Source of the DNA: Theobroma cacao
Lineage: Eukaryota > Streptophyta > Magnoliopsida > Malvales > Malvaceae
Reading direction: 5' to 3'
Length of the DNA stretch: 64,000 nucleotides
Assembly (NCBI RefSeq): GCF_000208745.1
Contig: NC_030850.1
Location: forward strand, 35,918,041 to 35,982,040
Positions 46,301 to 58,852 of this stretch are shown in pieces. The position numbers and the translations under genes were made by a program. Numbering within the stretch: the first letter of the stretch is position 1; each line of letters starts with the position of its first letter. The notes beneath the pieces were generated by a model, which was not told the DNA's origin, ran no database searches, and saw only the letters and a program-made list of their open reading frames with translations.

Positions 46301-48777
46301 CCAGCAAACCTGCAATTGTCACTTCTGCATTAGGCCAAATTTTTATTTAATGTGCCTAGACGGCTTCATTATACAGTATTCTGCTGAAATTCTTATTAGC
46401 AAAGAAATAAATGAACTGCAGATGTTAGACCTGGTCTTGCTGTAGTTTCTTCCTTTATTTATCAAACCGTGGGTTTATGAGAAGCGTGTGGAAAACATTA
46501 AATATATTGTTATTTCAGGGATACGGCTAGGCTTTCTGATGCTTTGAAATCAAAAAATGAAGAAAATGAGGCTTACTTATCCGAAATAGAGGTTAGTTTA
46601 TGGTCATTTAGTCTTGGTTCTGCCTTTTGTACTATGATGATGTTTTATTGAGGCTGTTAGTTTGGTTTTTCCTCAGTCAATTGGACAGGCATACGATGAC
46701 ATGCAAACACAAAATCAGCAGCTATTGCAGCAAATTACAGAGAGAGATGACTATAACATCAAGGTAATCAATTGCTTTGGTTTATGTTAGTCAGACTCCT
46801 TTTGAAAAGTTTGTGTACCAGTGTCATTTTACAGTATTTTTTTTGCTGCTTACTGCTGTAAAGTGATGGCCCTTGATAATTTATAACTATGTCTTTATGC
46901 TTATTAGGCTTGGTTGATTTTGTTTAACTCTTTGTACTTTTATTAAAACCTCATAGGGTCTACTTATCACCAGCTACCTGCCATGTGTTTAGAAGTGAAC
47001 AGTTCTTTGTATGATCATATAACTAGCATAACAAATTGGAAAAGATGTTTGACCATGGAATAGAAACTTATACTTTCAAACCAACCATGGAAAACTAACA
47101 ATTAAAAGGGAGGCATTTCCCTTGAGTTAGACATAGGGAGATGCAACATGGGAAGTTGGGTTCTGTGCTTAGTCTCTATTTGGTTGCTAATTATTCGTGT
47201 GAGAATGCATAGATATTCTCCTTGCTAAGATATCTGTTTTGATTGGACTTGTGATAATGTGCATGTTCTTATTCATTTATTTAAAATATTTTTGAGATCT
47301 CATGTAGTTAGGGCGCTGATTGCGATTTCTGAATAGCCCAACTCTCCAAATATATTCAGGGCAGAGGGTGTAATTGTTCTAAATGTTACTGACATTTACA
47401 AAGGAATGGTGATCCTGGACTTTTAATTTTATTATGAAGACAGAAGAATGTGCTTATTTTGAAACTTGAAGAGCACTTAATATCTATGGTTTCTTTATAA
47501 TCTATTCCTTTAAAGAACTTCGGACTTCTAGGTTCATCGTGCTGTTGCTCTACTCTTGCATTCTTGTAGAGGATTTCTACTCGTAGAGCATCCGTGGTCT
47601 ACTGTAGAGATACTCATATTTTTGCTTTTAGAACTTGATCTTGTTGCTTCAATGGTCCTGTTTCAGCTTGTTTTGGAAGGTGTGAAGGCTAAACAACTGC
47701 AAGATGCTCTACTCTTGGAGAAACATACCATGGAGAAGGAGATTCAGCAAGCCAGTGCATCCCTTGATTTCTATGAAATGAAAGCAGCAAGAATTGAGGA
47801 TCAGGCATGCATGACTTATTTTGTGCTATGAAATAATCCCCCTGTAAATAATATGGTTTTTGAGTCTTGAGTGATTCCTTTTGCAGCTGAGGTTCTTCTC
47901 TGACCAGGCTCAGAAACTTGCAGAAGAAAGATTTCAAAACTCAGTTTCATTGGAAAATACACAAAAGCGATTGTCAGAAGTGAGAATATCTTCTCATCAG
48001 GCAAGGGAGTCACTGGAGGACTCACAATCTAGGATTGAGAAAAGTCGAGTGGCTTTGACGGAGTTGCAGATAGAAATAGAGAGGGAAAGGTAATAGAATT
48101 ATCAGTATTTCTTATGATTTTGTTTGTTCTAAGTGCATAGGGTGAATTCATGTCAGTCTCTCTTCATCTATTAGGTTCAACAAGAAAAGACTTGAGGAGG
48201 AATTGGGAGTGGTGAAAAGGAAAGTGTTACGTCTTCGAGCTGAGACAGAAGGATCATCAATTGTAGAAAGGCTTCAACAAGAACTTAGAGAGTACAAGGA
48301 AATACTGAAGTGCAGTATCTGTCTTGACAGACCGAAGGAGGTATATGTGAAATTCTGATTTAGTATTTCAAGTGGCAATTATTCTACTGGTTCCTTTAGC
48401 TTGAGCTTTAATTCTATTTTGCACTGACAATTCGATAGGGTGCTTCTGTGCCATTTTGATTGCATCACGAATGGATTTTGATTTTGTACCTGTTATATGG
48501 GTTCTTAGAAGAATTAAGACACTCTTAACATTGTTTGTTTTACTACAGCTTGTTCAGTTCTATTTCAGACAATGTTGTTACTTTGACCTTTCGTATCCAT
48601 CTATTCTCTTAATTTTTGCTTAGACATTGCTTGTCCCTTCTTCAGGTAGTCATTACGAGATGCTACCACCTTTTCTGCAACCCTTGTGTACAAAAAATTA
48701 CTGAGAGTCGTCACCGCAAGTGTCCAGTGTGTGCAGCAAGCTTTGGTGCTAATGATGTTAAACCTGTTTATATCTGA
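40359..48777 (+). CDS. HUB1: HUB1, RING E3 ligase for histone H2B monoubiquitination (Bre1 family), 19 exons, 878 aa
   Basis: With HUB2 and the E2s UBC1/UBC2 it monoubiquitinates H2B in the nucleus, supporting transcription, seed dormancy, flowering time and cell-cycle control. Exons: 40359-40469, 41423-41584, 41730-41811, 42042-42272, 42388-42549, 42942-43135, 43219-43302, 43431-43550, 43653-43839, 43943-44103, 44222-44293, 44846-44922, 45967-46161, 46519-46591, 46677-46763, 47667-47804, 47887-48089, 48175-48340, 48646-48777 (2637 nt). The start MGSTGEADRKRRHFSSISP matches HUB1, not HUB2. Almost the whole protein is coiled coil. The C3HC4 RING lies at residues 826-865 (CSICLDRP, CYHLFCNPCVQK, CPVC), ending in DVKPVYI. 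The length equals Arabidopsis HUB1 as I recall it. An earlier in-frame ATG at 40317 would add 14 residues, but the conserved start argues for 40359. Intron 16 starts with GC instead of GT. Confidence 0.97.
44923..45966 (+). other. Long HUB1 intron 12 (1044 nt), possible old insertion
   Basis: One of the longest introns of the gene. The part at about 45,420-45,620 has a higher GC content and a composition unlike the flanking T-rich intron sequence. No terminal repeats or coding frame can be seen, so a transposon origin is only a guess. Confidence 0.35.
47805..47886 (+). other. GC-AG intron in HUB1 (intron 16)
   Basis: The 82-nt intron begins CAG/GCATGC and ends TTTTGCAG. Splicing there joins RIEDQ to LRFFSDQ, the conserved HUB1 reading, in phase 0. 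No GT donor nearby would keep both sequence and frame. All other HUB1 introns are GT-AG. Confidence 0.85.
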
Positions 48778-50391
48778 TGTTGGAGCTCCCATCAGAACTG
48801 CTCGTCCATGAGATTCAGCCAGCATCTCGCGTGCATGCAACAACTCCGGACATACGAGCACACTCACAGGTTCCCATGTATTGTTATAGTAGTGAGTTGT
48901 TAGAAAAGAATCTAGACAGGAATTAGAGGGTTCCTGTCCATTGGGTCAGTGCAAATCCTCCCAGATTTGCTTGTTTGGTTCCAAGTTGTTGATTTGACTT
49001 AATTTTATTGTATCTATGATGTTTGCCTCTTCATTTAACTGCTTGGAACCACTGGAATCTTTCGATTTGTTATTTGCAGATTAGTCAGAATTGATCAAAT
49101 TCTATATCCAGAGCCATGGACATTGCTTGATCGTATAATGATATAAAATTTATGATGCTATGCCTCAAAAAAGAGAAAAAAACAAGATCACTGGAGCACT
49201 GCTTTGAAAGTTGGCATTGGGACTATCCAAGGTTTTTCTTTTTCCTCATCAAATCATTTGGAGCATTACTCCAATGTTCAGCTGCACAGATTCTAATACC
49301 ATGCTCTTAAGTATTATTATTTCTTTCTTGTCAAAATCTCTCGATTTTTTTATGGTAGGATATGACAGCAACCTGGTGAAACAAAATGATTTTTTATTTT
49401 CTTTGTTCTTATATTCATTTTGGACAAAGAGAACCTCTGTACTTGCGTCATAATCCTTTTTCTTTGAAATTATATGGGTTTTGGCTTTGCTTGGCAATGA
49501 CTCAAATTATCTGATTGGATGATGCGATGGTGTATGGACTAACCATGTAGGGGCCTGTTTGATGTTATATAAGATTATGTCGTGGAGTAAAATACGTTAT
49601 GGTCCGGAACATTACCAATTTCAGTGTGCCAGTTTGCTCTGTCGTGCAAAAAATCTGAGACTTGCTCTTCTAGGTAATATTGCAAGCATGAGTATCTGCA
49701 CACACCTAAATGGTTCAAACTCGAACGTTTTAAGTATTTGTTTATCTGGCATTAAACATTTAGTAGTACTTCGTACTTACTAATTCACAATTCCAAATTA
49801 AATTTTGCCACATCCAATCAACTTACTTTACCAAATAATATGTGGCACCGACAACATTCCAACCAACAATATTGAAAAAGTTCCAGAATACAATCTTATA
49901 ACACAAGTGGTATTTACAAGTGTGCTGCCCGAGTCCCAGAGTAGGTTGTGACTTACGAACATAGGAAGCAACAGTACCATAATTGTGAGGCGGTAGGTTG
50001 GAAACATTACAAGCAGTAGCTTCATCATACGGGTATACCAGATTATGAGGCAGCTTTCCAAATTGTCAATCTATAGCTGGAATTCAGACAAGTACCATAA
50101 CAGAGAACGTAAATAGTAGAAGCATAAAGATACTATTTTGGGTTATGATAAGTAATAGAGAGTTTCAAGAATTTGACCATGTAGAACTAAGTGTGCGTGG
50201 TCATGGATTATACTTCCTTTCTTGAATAATACACTTATAGAGCAGGTTTCATGTGGTTCATAGACCCAAACCGAAAGGAAATGAAGGTGTTGCAAACCAT
50301 CAGAACTCAACACAGACTGCAAATGATAATATTGACTAGATAATAGGATCTAAAACCAAGAAAACCTTCTGCTAGTGATAGTTACCTTTAA
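48778..50391. other. Convergent intergenic region between HUB1 and ATG3
   Basis: About 1.6 kb between two 3' ends. The first ~400 bp should be HUB1 3' UTR; its end lies in T-rich sequence near 49,000-49,150. The rest is unremarkable AT-rich DNA. No supported gene, RNA or repeat. Confidence 0.5.
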
Positions 50392-52857
50392 TTAATTGCT
50401 GGAGCTGCCAAGATCAAAGTCCATGGTGTAGTCATACTCAATCGTTGGAATTACAGAGGCTACAAATTTCAAGAATAAGAAAAGATACCTGCAATAATTA
50501 AGTAGGAAACAGAATTTTGTGAGCAAAAGGGTCACACCATGGTAAAAAAACTATAATGAGCAAATGGTTCACCATAACAATTAAATTAGTTGCAATCATG
50601 TACTCAAAAGTACATGCATACTGCATGTTTTATGAAGGTAAGAAAACAATGACGCCATGATAAAGGACAATTGCACCAAATAGTTACCATACTTGAACAC
50701 ATGTTTCCTCAATAACTAAAAGGGTCAATTCACAGCTATTTAGTAGTAAAATGGGGGAGCAAAAGTTTTACTTATCAACTTCAGGTTCTACTCCACGTGA
50801 CATCAGCACATCAATGATCTTTTTCATCACTGCCCCATGTCTGCATGGATGTACAGATGCATGCTTCCCAGGTAAATGGGGATGGTCCTCAATAGTAACC
50901 TGCATTGAGGTAATCAGCATAGAAACATCATGCAACAGGTTAGTTGCCACATATATTAAGTAAAGCACCTCATATGTTGCAGTGCTCAACTTGTGGAATT
51001 TTGACAACACTCAGTTCAAAACCATGAAATGGTTCATTTAGGAGCAATTGCAGATAAAAATATCACATTGGGAAACTGAAATCCATATTCCTGCCCATTA
51101 AAAATGAATAAAATAGAAAAATATGAATTGGTAAGTACTGCATACCGTTTTATGTGCATGGTCCTGACTAACATCCTCCAGCACTAGCTCTGGTTGTAAA
51201 AGCATCCTCGACTATGACCAAATGCAGATGATGATAGTGATTCAAAGCCAAATTGGTTAGTTCCATTTTTTGCATAAATATAGGATAAAAACCAGTACAA
51301 GAAAATGCCCCAAGTCTCCAACACCTACCTCATCATACCCAGTAAGCCACACACGAGGAGTTTGATAGTATTTGTCATACCTGCAAATAAGATAATGTTA
51401 GGCAAGTTTGAGCCATCATAAGATGTAGGCTTGAATCAACTTAAGAAATGCTCAAGTGAACATGTTCTAGAATGAAAACAGGTAATCACATTCGCAGGGA
51501 CCACAATTGTCTTACGTGATGCTGACATCATAAGTTCGGGTCCTTAAAATATTGTCATCATCAGGCTCTTGAGCAACAAGGTACGTTGACTGTAGAGTGG
51601 CCTGCATTGATCAGACACATCAAATCACTACAATAACATTTCAATCATAAAGGTGTTCAGTAGAAACTAGAATCCATACGCATCAGGAGAGGTTTGCTAA
51701 GCAATGAAACAAAAATGATCCTAAATTTGAGCACTTTATCACAATATTTCCTTTCTTCTCCTTTTTGTCCCCCTAAATTTAACCTAGATGATGTTGTCTT
51801 AAGGTAGTACAGGAAGTGAGCTGATAAGCATTCACTCTTATAGAAGGCCAATATACACCAATTGGCTACAAAATAAAAATATTAATAATAATAATAATTA
51901 TGCAATGAGAACCAGCTAGTATTTGAATTTCTAATATCAAATAAGATTCTTAAACTTACAGCATCAGTCTCAATAACATTGTCAGCTTCTTCAAAATCAG
52001 CCATATCAGGTATATCTTCTTCATCTTCACCGCCAAAATAAGAAGGTATTGATCTTACAGTCTCATTCTGCCTGATTTCTAAAGTCTCCATTGAGGGCAA
52101 GTTTTCCTCCACATCGCTTCTATCTGTCAAAAAGAGAAAGTTTGATAGTGTCCGAATTTTCAACTTAAATTCAAAATCAATACTATCTCAGCAGGAATAG
52201 GATACCTTTAGGTTTCCCATGAGTTGCCAACCAACCATCATTGTCTTCATTATCAAGAAGAACCTCTCCTCCAGCAGCTTCATATTCTTCTTCCACTGAT
52301 GCGGCCCTCCTTAGACAAGGCACTGACCACAAAATCACCAAATAATCTTACTACTAATCAAGATATGCAATTCAAGGAAAAATAAATGACACAACAAGAA
52401 ACGAAATTCTAGTAATATGGTAGTGAGTTAACCATTTCTAGTAATCAAGTATTGCTTTTCAGGCGGTAAATAGGACTTCCTCTTGCTTGGCTCCCCTGAT
52501 TCCCTACATTTAATAAGAATCCACTTACTTAATTATTATACTTCGAATTAAGCAGCCAAAGTCAAAATTTTTACAATAAATTAACACATAAATATCAGTA
52601 TAAAATATAAAAATTAAAATTAATTCATATAATTATTGAACTATCAAAACAAAGTTACAATATTTTTTTTAAATCAAAGCATGGAAAAGACAATACCAAG
52701 ACCAGGTAGGGCATTTGGAGACGAGATTATCACCGGCGAGGATGAACTCGGAGACGCTTAAAACTCCTTTCTCTTTAAAAGCAGAGACGGTTCGGGGCCC
52801 TGTGATTCTCTCCACTGTTCCTTTGAATGCTTCGTGAATCCTCTGAGAAAGCACCAT
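50392..52857 (-). CDS. ATG3: ATG3, E2-like enzyme for ATG8 lipidation, 9 exons, 313 aa
   Basis: Accepts ATG8 from the E1-like ATG7 as a thioester and passes it to phosphatidylethanolamine on the growing autophagosome. Exons: 52697-52857, 52433-52503, 52206-52322, 51960-52123, 51516-51601, 51329-51380, 51146-51211, 50772-50899, 50392-50488 (942 nt). The N-terminal amphipathic helix (MVLSQRIHEAFKGTVERI) senses curved membrane. LVSKCPTWSW follows, then an acidic flexible region (about residues 95-170, DEEDIPDMADFEEAD). The catalytic Cys258 sits in HPCRHG. The C-terminal segment ends YDYTMDFDLGSSSN. The length agrees with Arabidopsis ATG3. The gene is intact. Confidence 0.97.
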
Positions 52858-52912
52858 CTTTTCTCGAATTTTTGTTTCGAATTCAATTTAAAAAATCGGA
52901 TCAGAGAAGAGA

Positions 52913-52921
52913 AAACCCTAA
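52913..52921. promoter_or_regulatory. Telo-box in the ATG3 leader/promoter
   Basis: AAACCCTAA, 56 bp upstream of the ATG3 start codon, with a near copy ending in TAG about 30 bp further up. Telo-boxes near the transcription start are typical of broadly expressed plant genes. Confidence 0.6.
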
Positions 52922-55900
52922 GCGATTCAATCGCAGGCGAAGATTGAAACCCTAGAGATCCGTACGGACGAGGTAGACAGAGAAGAAAAAAGGATTCTTG
53001 AATGCATTGCCTTGTGTTGTGCGGCTGAGGTGGAAGAAAGGATACAGTGTGGCGTACGACTTGTTCCTAATCCTTGAGCCCGCTGCGATTGCCACACGTT
53101 GGAGTCCACGCACAGACGGCTCTGATTTGATTGACTGGTCGCAAGGGTAGGCTAGGGGCTCTCGATCACTTTGTCACAACCCCCAAATTTTATAGTATTA
53201 ATAATTAGAACCAAAATAATATAAGATTAATTTAATTCATAATTTAATTTTAACTAATTAATGGTATCGTAAATATAACTCTAACTAAATATTATTTATA
53301 ATCTAATTGGATAATATGATATTTTATAATAACTCTAATGAAATATTTTATATAGCTATTTTAACATAAATTATTAGTACTATTAATTTAAACATAAAAT
53401 TAATAAATTAATAAATTATTGTTGCTCATATAAACATCAAATAGAATTGTTTCTCTATTTATTATGAAGAGTTGCATTCATGAATCATGACGGAATTATA
53501 TGATCATATCTAGATTTTGATCAATATCACGATAAGTATGGTTATTGGGAAATAGTAGGAAATTGTTTTCATATGATTTTCATGTAACCAATTATCTAAT
53601 TACGAAAAAAATTATGTGAGAATCCATCACTTAATTATAAATATACACTCCATCCATATATATATAGTATTATGATTTACCTTATCTACATAATTTGTAA
53701 TTATGATCGGATATTAGTATATAATTATAGGTAATATGTCCTCCACACGTATAACCAGATCATGGTATATCTATGTATTGCAGCCTTGTTTTAAATTTTT
53801 ATTTCATGGATTAATTCATGGGGCATGGAACTCAAAAAGCTTAAAGATAGATAGTTAAAAAAAGAAAAGAAAATGAAGGGAAGTAGTTAAACACAAAATG
53901 GTGGTATATAGTTTTGATACGTGCTAGCTGAAACCCAAGGCTCTCTTCTCCAAAGGCACTGGCTTTGTCGGTGCATGGTCCTTTTGTTGCCTTTCTTCTT
54001 TTTAATGCTCCAAATTTTTCTTGTGTGTGTATGAAGAGCAGTACAGAGAGGTCGGGTTAGTACATGGTGCATTGCCCGTACAGAGAACAACGGTATTAAT
54101 TATCGCCATGTTCTCTTGTAAGAAAGAAACAGAAATATAATTATAGTTAGTACATTTGTTTGACAATGACATTTAACTTTCGGTCCAAAGGCCACTGAAT
54201 TAATACACCATACAATTTCCTGTTCAAGTCCCAATCCATAGCTGCATGGTACATATGACAGTAACTTTGGATGTGGCAGGCTAACTAATTAAGATCACGA
54301 TGAATGGGAGATTCCCAAGGCTACACCCCAGAAATTTTCAGTTGCTGAGAATCAATTTCGGCTGGTTTTCATGGTACTGATCGACATCTCCTTACCAATG
54401 ATCATAGTCGCTTGTCATGTTGGGCTTCTCCTCTCTACTGTCTTTCCGGCCAAGGTTTTGTGAGAGCCATGCTTGAAAGTTGAATCAGCCTTTGCCTCAC
54501 ACGGAATCTGTTGGGAGTTTGCATTAATTGGACATGAGAAAGCCTCAATAAATGTTTTGGAGAAAATTTGCTCAACGATTTTCTAATAATGTCGATGAGT
54601 TGGTGGGTGTTTAAAAGCCTGACGAAAATTGTTGTACCAGTCTCCATTCCTCATCCGAGAGAAATCCTGGAGAAAGTCAAAATATTTGAGTACGTGTCTC
54701 CCAAAAGGAAGCAATAGAATTTTCTTGTAGACCCAATCATCCACCAACTGTTTGCATCCAAACGGTCCGACTCGGCAGAATCATGCCTCTCCGGACCCCT
54801 AGAAACCCCCATCGAAATTGTGATTTGAGTTGACACAATTGGTTGATTTATAGGACTATCAGGTCTATATTTGGCTTTACTTTCTGATACTACTTGTTTT
54901 AAGCAGAATTAGCACGTTTCGTTTACTCTCATCTCACCAAGACAAAATGCTTCTACCATATGCATTACACTAAGAAAAACACATTGGATTCTTGTAAGTC
55001 TCTTTTTTGCTTTCTACAAAAGAACAAACAAAATGAAAAGAGGATACCCGGTGGCCTCGTAAAAGGGTAGCCCCTTGTCATATCTTTCTGCATGCAGCAT
55101 GAGATGAACAGCCTTCATGACAAAAAAAATGTTATGTTTGTTTCTTTTCACTTTGGATGCAAAGAAAGAAACTGAGTTTCTGGCCCATCCATGTCAATCT
55201 TGTTATTCCACTCTGTCATTTCAGTTCATGCACATGCTTTCTCTTTTCTCTCTTAAACGTTAAACAGACGGACACAAACACGTGTTGCATCTGTTACTTT
55301 GGACCAGCAAATGTATACTAGTAGCTTACGAGTCTCCATGGTGTGTGAATGCCTCATGAGTAGGAAAGATTAGTTCTGTTCCATCTATTTACTAAGAGTA
55401 GTGCTATATATCACTTTTCACTCAAAAAATTGCCCAAGAAATACAAATAAAAAAGTAGGAAAAAAAAAAGAAAATTTGTTTATTTCTTTTTAAAAGACGT
55501 ATTTCATGTATATTAGTTGACAATTTGTTACGTAAATTTCGATTTTGAATCTGTTATCATGGATGATCCAACTGTAAACTCGATACGACATTACATATAT
55601 AAATTTATATAAGATCATAACTGAATCCATCAAATACTATTATATATGATCTTGAAAATACAAATGATATTTAGATTTGCTAGTAAGTTAATGTCAACCA
55701 TATGGTGTAGCATGACTAGTGTTTTTTTTTTTGTTTCTGTGAAAATTTTTGATATTGTTATTAGTGCAATATAATTAATTTGTTCGTCAAATTTATATAT
55801 CGCTTATGATATTAAATATAATATTTGGTTTAATAAAACAAAATAGTCGAACATAGGAATGAGGTGATGGTACATTATACGTAATCCCATTTTGTATGAA

Positions 55901-56128
55901 TATAATATATGCTTGCTTATTTATCAAAAGGGTGCCAAGATCTAGAACGTTGGTTGATATAAAGATTTGCAAGCAAAATCAGAGACCAAAATTCCTGTAA
56001 ACAATGCTAAATCGAGCTTCATTGGGTATGCATGTGAGTTTCCATGATGAATTCCATAAACAAGAGATAAAAAAATCCTCGTGCTAGTCAGCATTAATCT
56101 TTAGTTAATTAATATGATATATAAAGCT

Positions 56129-56146
56129 TCTCTCTCTCTCTCTCTC
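56129..56146. repeat. (CT)n microsatellite
   Basis: A short CT dinucleotide tract followed by (AT)n, within the gene-poor interval between ATG3 and the ERF gene. Confidence 0.85.
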
Positions 56147-58852
56147 ATATATATGCTAGGAAAAAGGGAACATTACATCAAAAGCATAAGTATCTCATGA
56201 TTTTACGGAAAACGAATTTGATGCACTATCCTTTCCAACTTGGAAAAGAAAAATCAGGTTGGATTCTTTGCCTTTTTCTTCCACTTGTATCCCATTTATA
56301 GTTTGTACCCCCGACCTAAGTTTACCATCTCAATTAGACCCTAATCATTATAATTAATTATTCATATTTGTGAGATCAAATCCATAACTCTCTTATCATT
56401 AGATTCTTCCTGTCATTTTCCCCTCATGTTCCATGTTTCATTCTTATCATTTTCACGACAAACTGCTATGGCAGATCCCGACTTAAAGTGAATCACCTAG
56501 ATTTCGTGGTGACATAACATGTTACTAACTATATACTATGATGGTGCCAACCTATCTGGTCCAAAGAAGGCGGCCAAAGAAGAACAATACTGGTACAAAA
56601 TATTTGTGATTTAAGATGATAAAGATTATGAATCAATCATTTAATCAATAAAATAATCTAATTATATTTCATGCAACATCGATATCTTATTCGATATCAT
56701 AATAATTGAAAAATATTGCTTGCCTTCATCAACCTTAAAATATCTCAAAGATGAGAATGTTTTTTCCTTTCTCCTACATGACATCTCTCCTACAAGATTT
56801 AAGATTTGATTTATACTGGTCATTTCGCTTTCTAGGCCTAAAGATCGATCATAAGATATTGCAAAATAGAGAGCTAGCCTGAGCTACCAAATTGATGTCC
56901 CAACCAATTTTTTTTTTCTGGTTTATAATAAGTTTTTTTTGAAAGTTAATTTTATAATAAGTTCTGGAAGAGAAATTCAAACGTGTGACATTTTCTTTTG
57001 TAGTATAGTATAAGATGTGCAAGATCATCGTTTAATTGACAATTATTTTGTTTTGTATATATCTTTTCAACCTTTCCTTAGTCATGCCTAATAATTATAT
57101 TGAGCAGCCATTGTTCTAGATTTTTTTTAATTTCGATTCTAATAATGTAAATAAGAGTTCTTTCTTTACTTTCGAGTTTGTTTCTCAACTTACTTTTTAC
57201 AAAATTCGTAATTTGATTATTCTAAATGTTTGTTTGGAAATCGAACTATCCCTAATGAAATTGGAGATTAAGTGTGAAACCCATTATTTTGTTACCCTTA
57301 AAAGGTTTTTTACCATTGAAAAGATGTTAAAATTACCCTTGTCTAGGAGCTGATTGAAAATCAAAGAAACCATTATAACATAATGTCCAAACTCTCACAA
57401 CATGTACATATGCCATTAAAAAGAAAAAAATTGGTGTGATAGGAGATATTAGGGATGAAACTTTTCTATATTAATGTAGTTAAAAAGAAACTTACCTACA
57501 TTTGTTTTTGGTTTTAGGAGTCTGAAACGTCTCCAGTGTCCCTCTCAAATGATTAAATTAGGGTCTTTGGGCGACTTAAGAAAAATGCTACATTATTAGC
57601 AAGCTAATAATTCTCCCCCTCGATAGTCGTAAGATTCCAAGATGGTTAACATCTTATCCTTGTCTTTTCCTTCGTTGCATTCTTTGAAGGTTAGTACAGA
57701 TAATGGAAACCCAAAACCAAGTTCCCCAATAATTCCTCCTTAAGACAAAAATTTAACTCAAATGATTAGGTACTTGTGGGTCTCTTAATATATATGGACT
57801 TTGCATTACCATATACATTGTCTCTTTCTGAATTCTCTGGCCAATGGCTACGAGAGGTGTGGCTAAGTTTATGATGGGAAATAGAAAAATGAGGAGATAA
57901 TGATGGTGATGTCACTTGGCACTAAGAAACAGTGGCCTTGGAACCAAATTTATTGGGGGTAGGGGCCCCTATAGTTTGCCACATAACAGTGTTTGGCAAA
58001 AAATGAAGGATAATTTTCTTTTTTGAACTTGGGAAATAACTTTAGTTAGATTATGCTGTCACCTTGTTCGGGTTCTCGTACATGTGTTGTCCACGCAGCT
58101 TTGGGAATCTCTGTTAGTCTTCCTTTTGCCAAATGATGGTAGGAAAAGTGCTGTTAGGCAAAAGCAGAACTATTCCTCCATCACCATCAATTTTGGGCAC
58201 TGCAGATCACCCAGTCCTTCGAGAGAAAGAACTTTTGAAATGAAATTAATCATTCACCATATGATGGATTTCATCCTTTGGGTCTTTTCATTTTTTTCTG
58301 ACCCCATAGATATAGAAGGGTATCTCTTTCTTCTCCTTTTTTCCCATGGTAATTACTTAGAGTCTATTGAGTATAAAGTTCCATTGAAATGAGGTATCTA
58401 AATATAGCAAGGTGGCTACTAGCTAGCTTTTTAGACTTAATGGCACTGAATTAAATTCATGTGAACCTTTAGGAAGAAAAAGTAAAGAACAATTTCTTGT
58501 TTTTGCTAAGCAAAAACACAAAAACAAAAGTTGGAGTGAAGTATGGTTAACACAAATTACACTCAACAAAGAAGAAACTCGCCATTTATTGTTCATATAT
58601 CTCTGGTGCTCATATTTTACAGTGGAGATTGTAGACAATCTGAGAACGTTGCCACTGCCATTAATTTGTAACTCTCTGAACCAAAGTAGAAAAGAAACCA
58701 CCGAATTCAGAAGCGAGTTTTCCTGATTGGGTTTTCTGCTGCTCAGGGAATGCAGTGGGATTATTGTGTGGATAGATGAAGAATTTTGAAAGTTAGAGCT
58801 CTTGACCATGAAAAAGATTCCATGTACTGAAACTGATCTCTCTTTCCTATAG

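Larger units (their letters stand above)
52858..58852. other. 6-kb gene-poor region with ATG3 promoter at its left end
   Basis: The first ~300 bp hold the ATG3 leader and promoter, with a telo-box AAACCCTAA at 52913-52921 and AAACCCTAG near 52947. From 53,170 on the DNA is AT-rich with many short open frames but no family match. A (CT)n tract lies at 56129-56146. The stretch 54,435-54,840 is more open on the minus strand than its surroundings but shows no domain I know. The right end (58,393-58,852) is probably ERF 3' UTR. I find no RNA gene or complete transposon. Confidence 0.5.
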
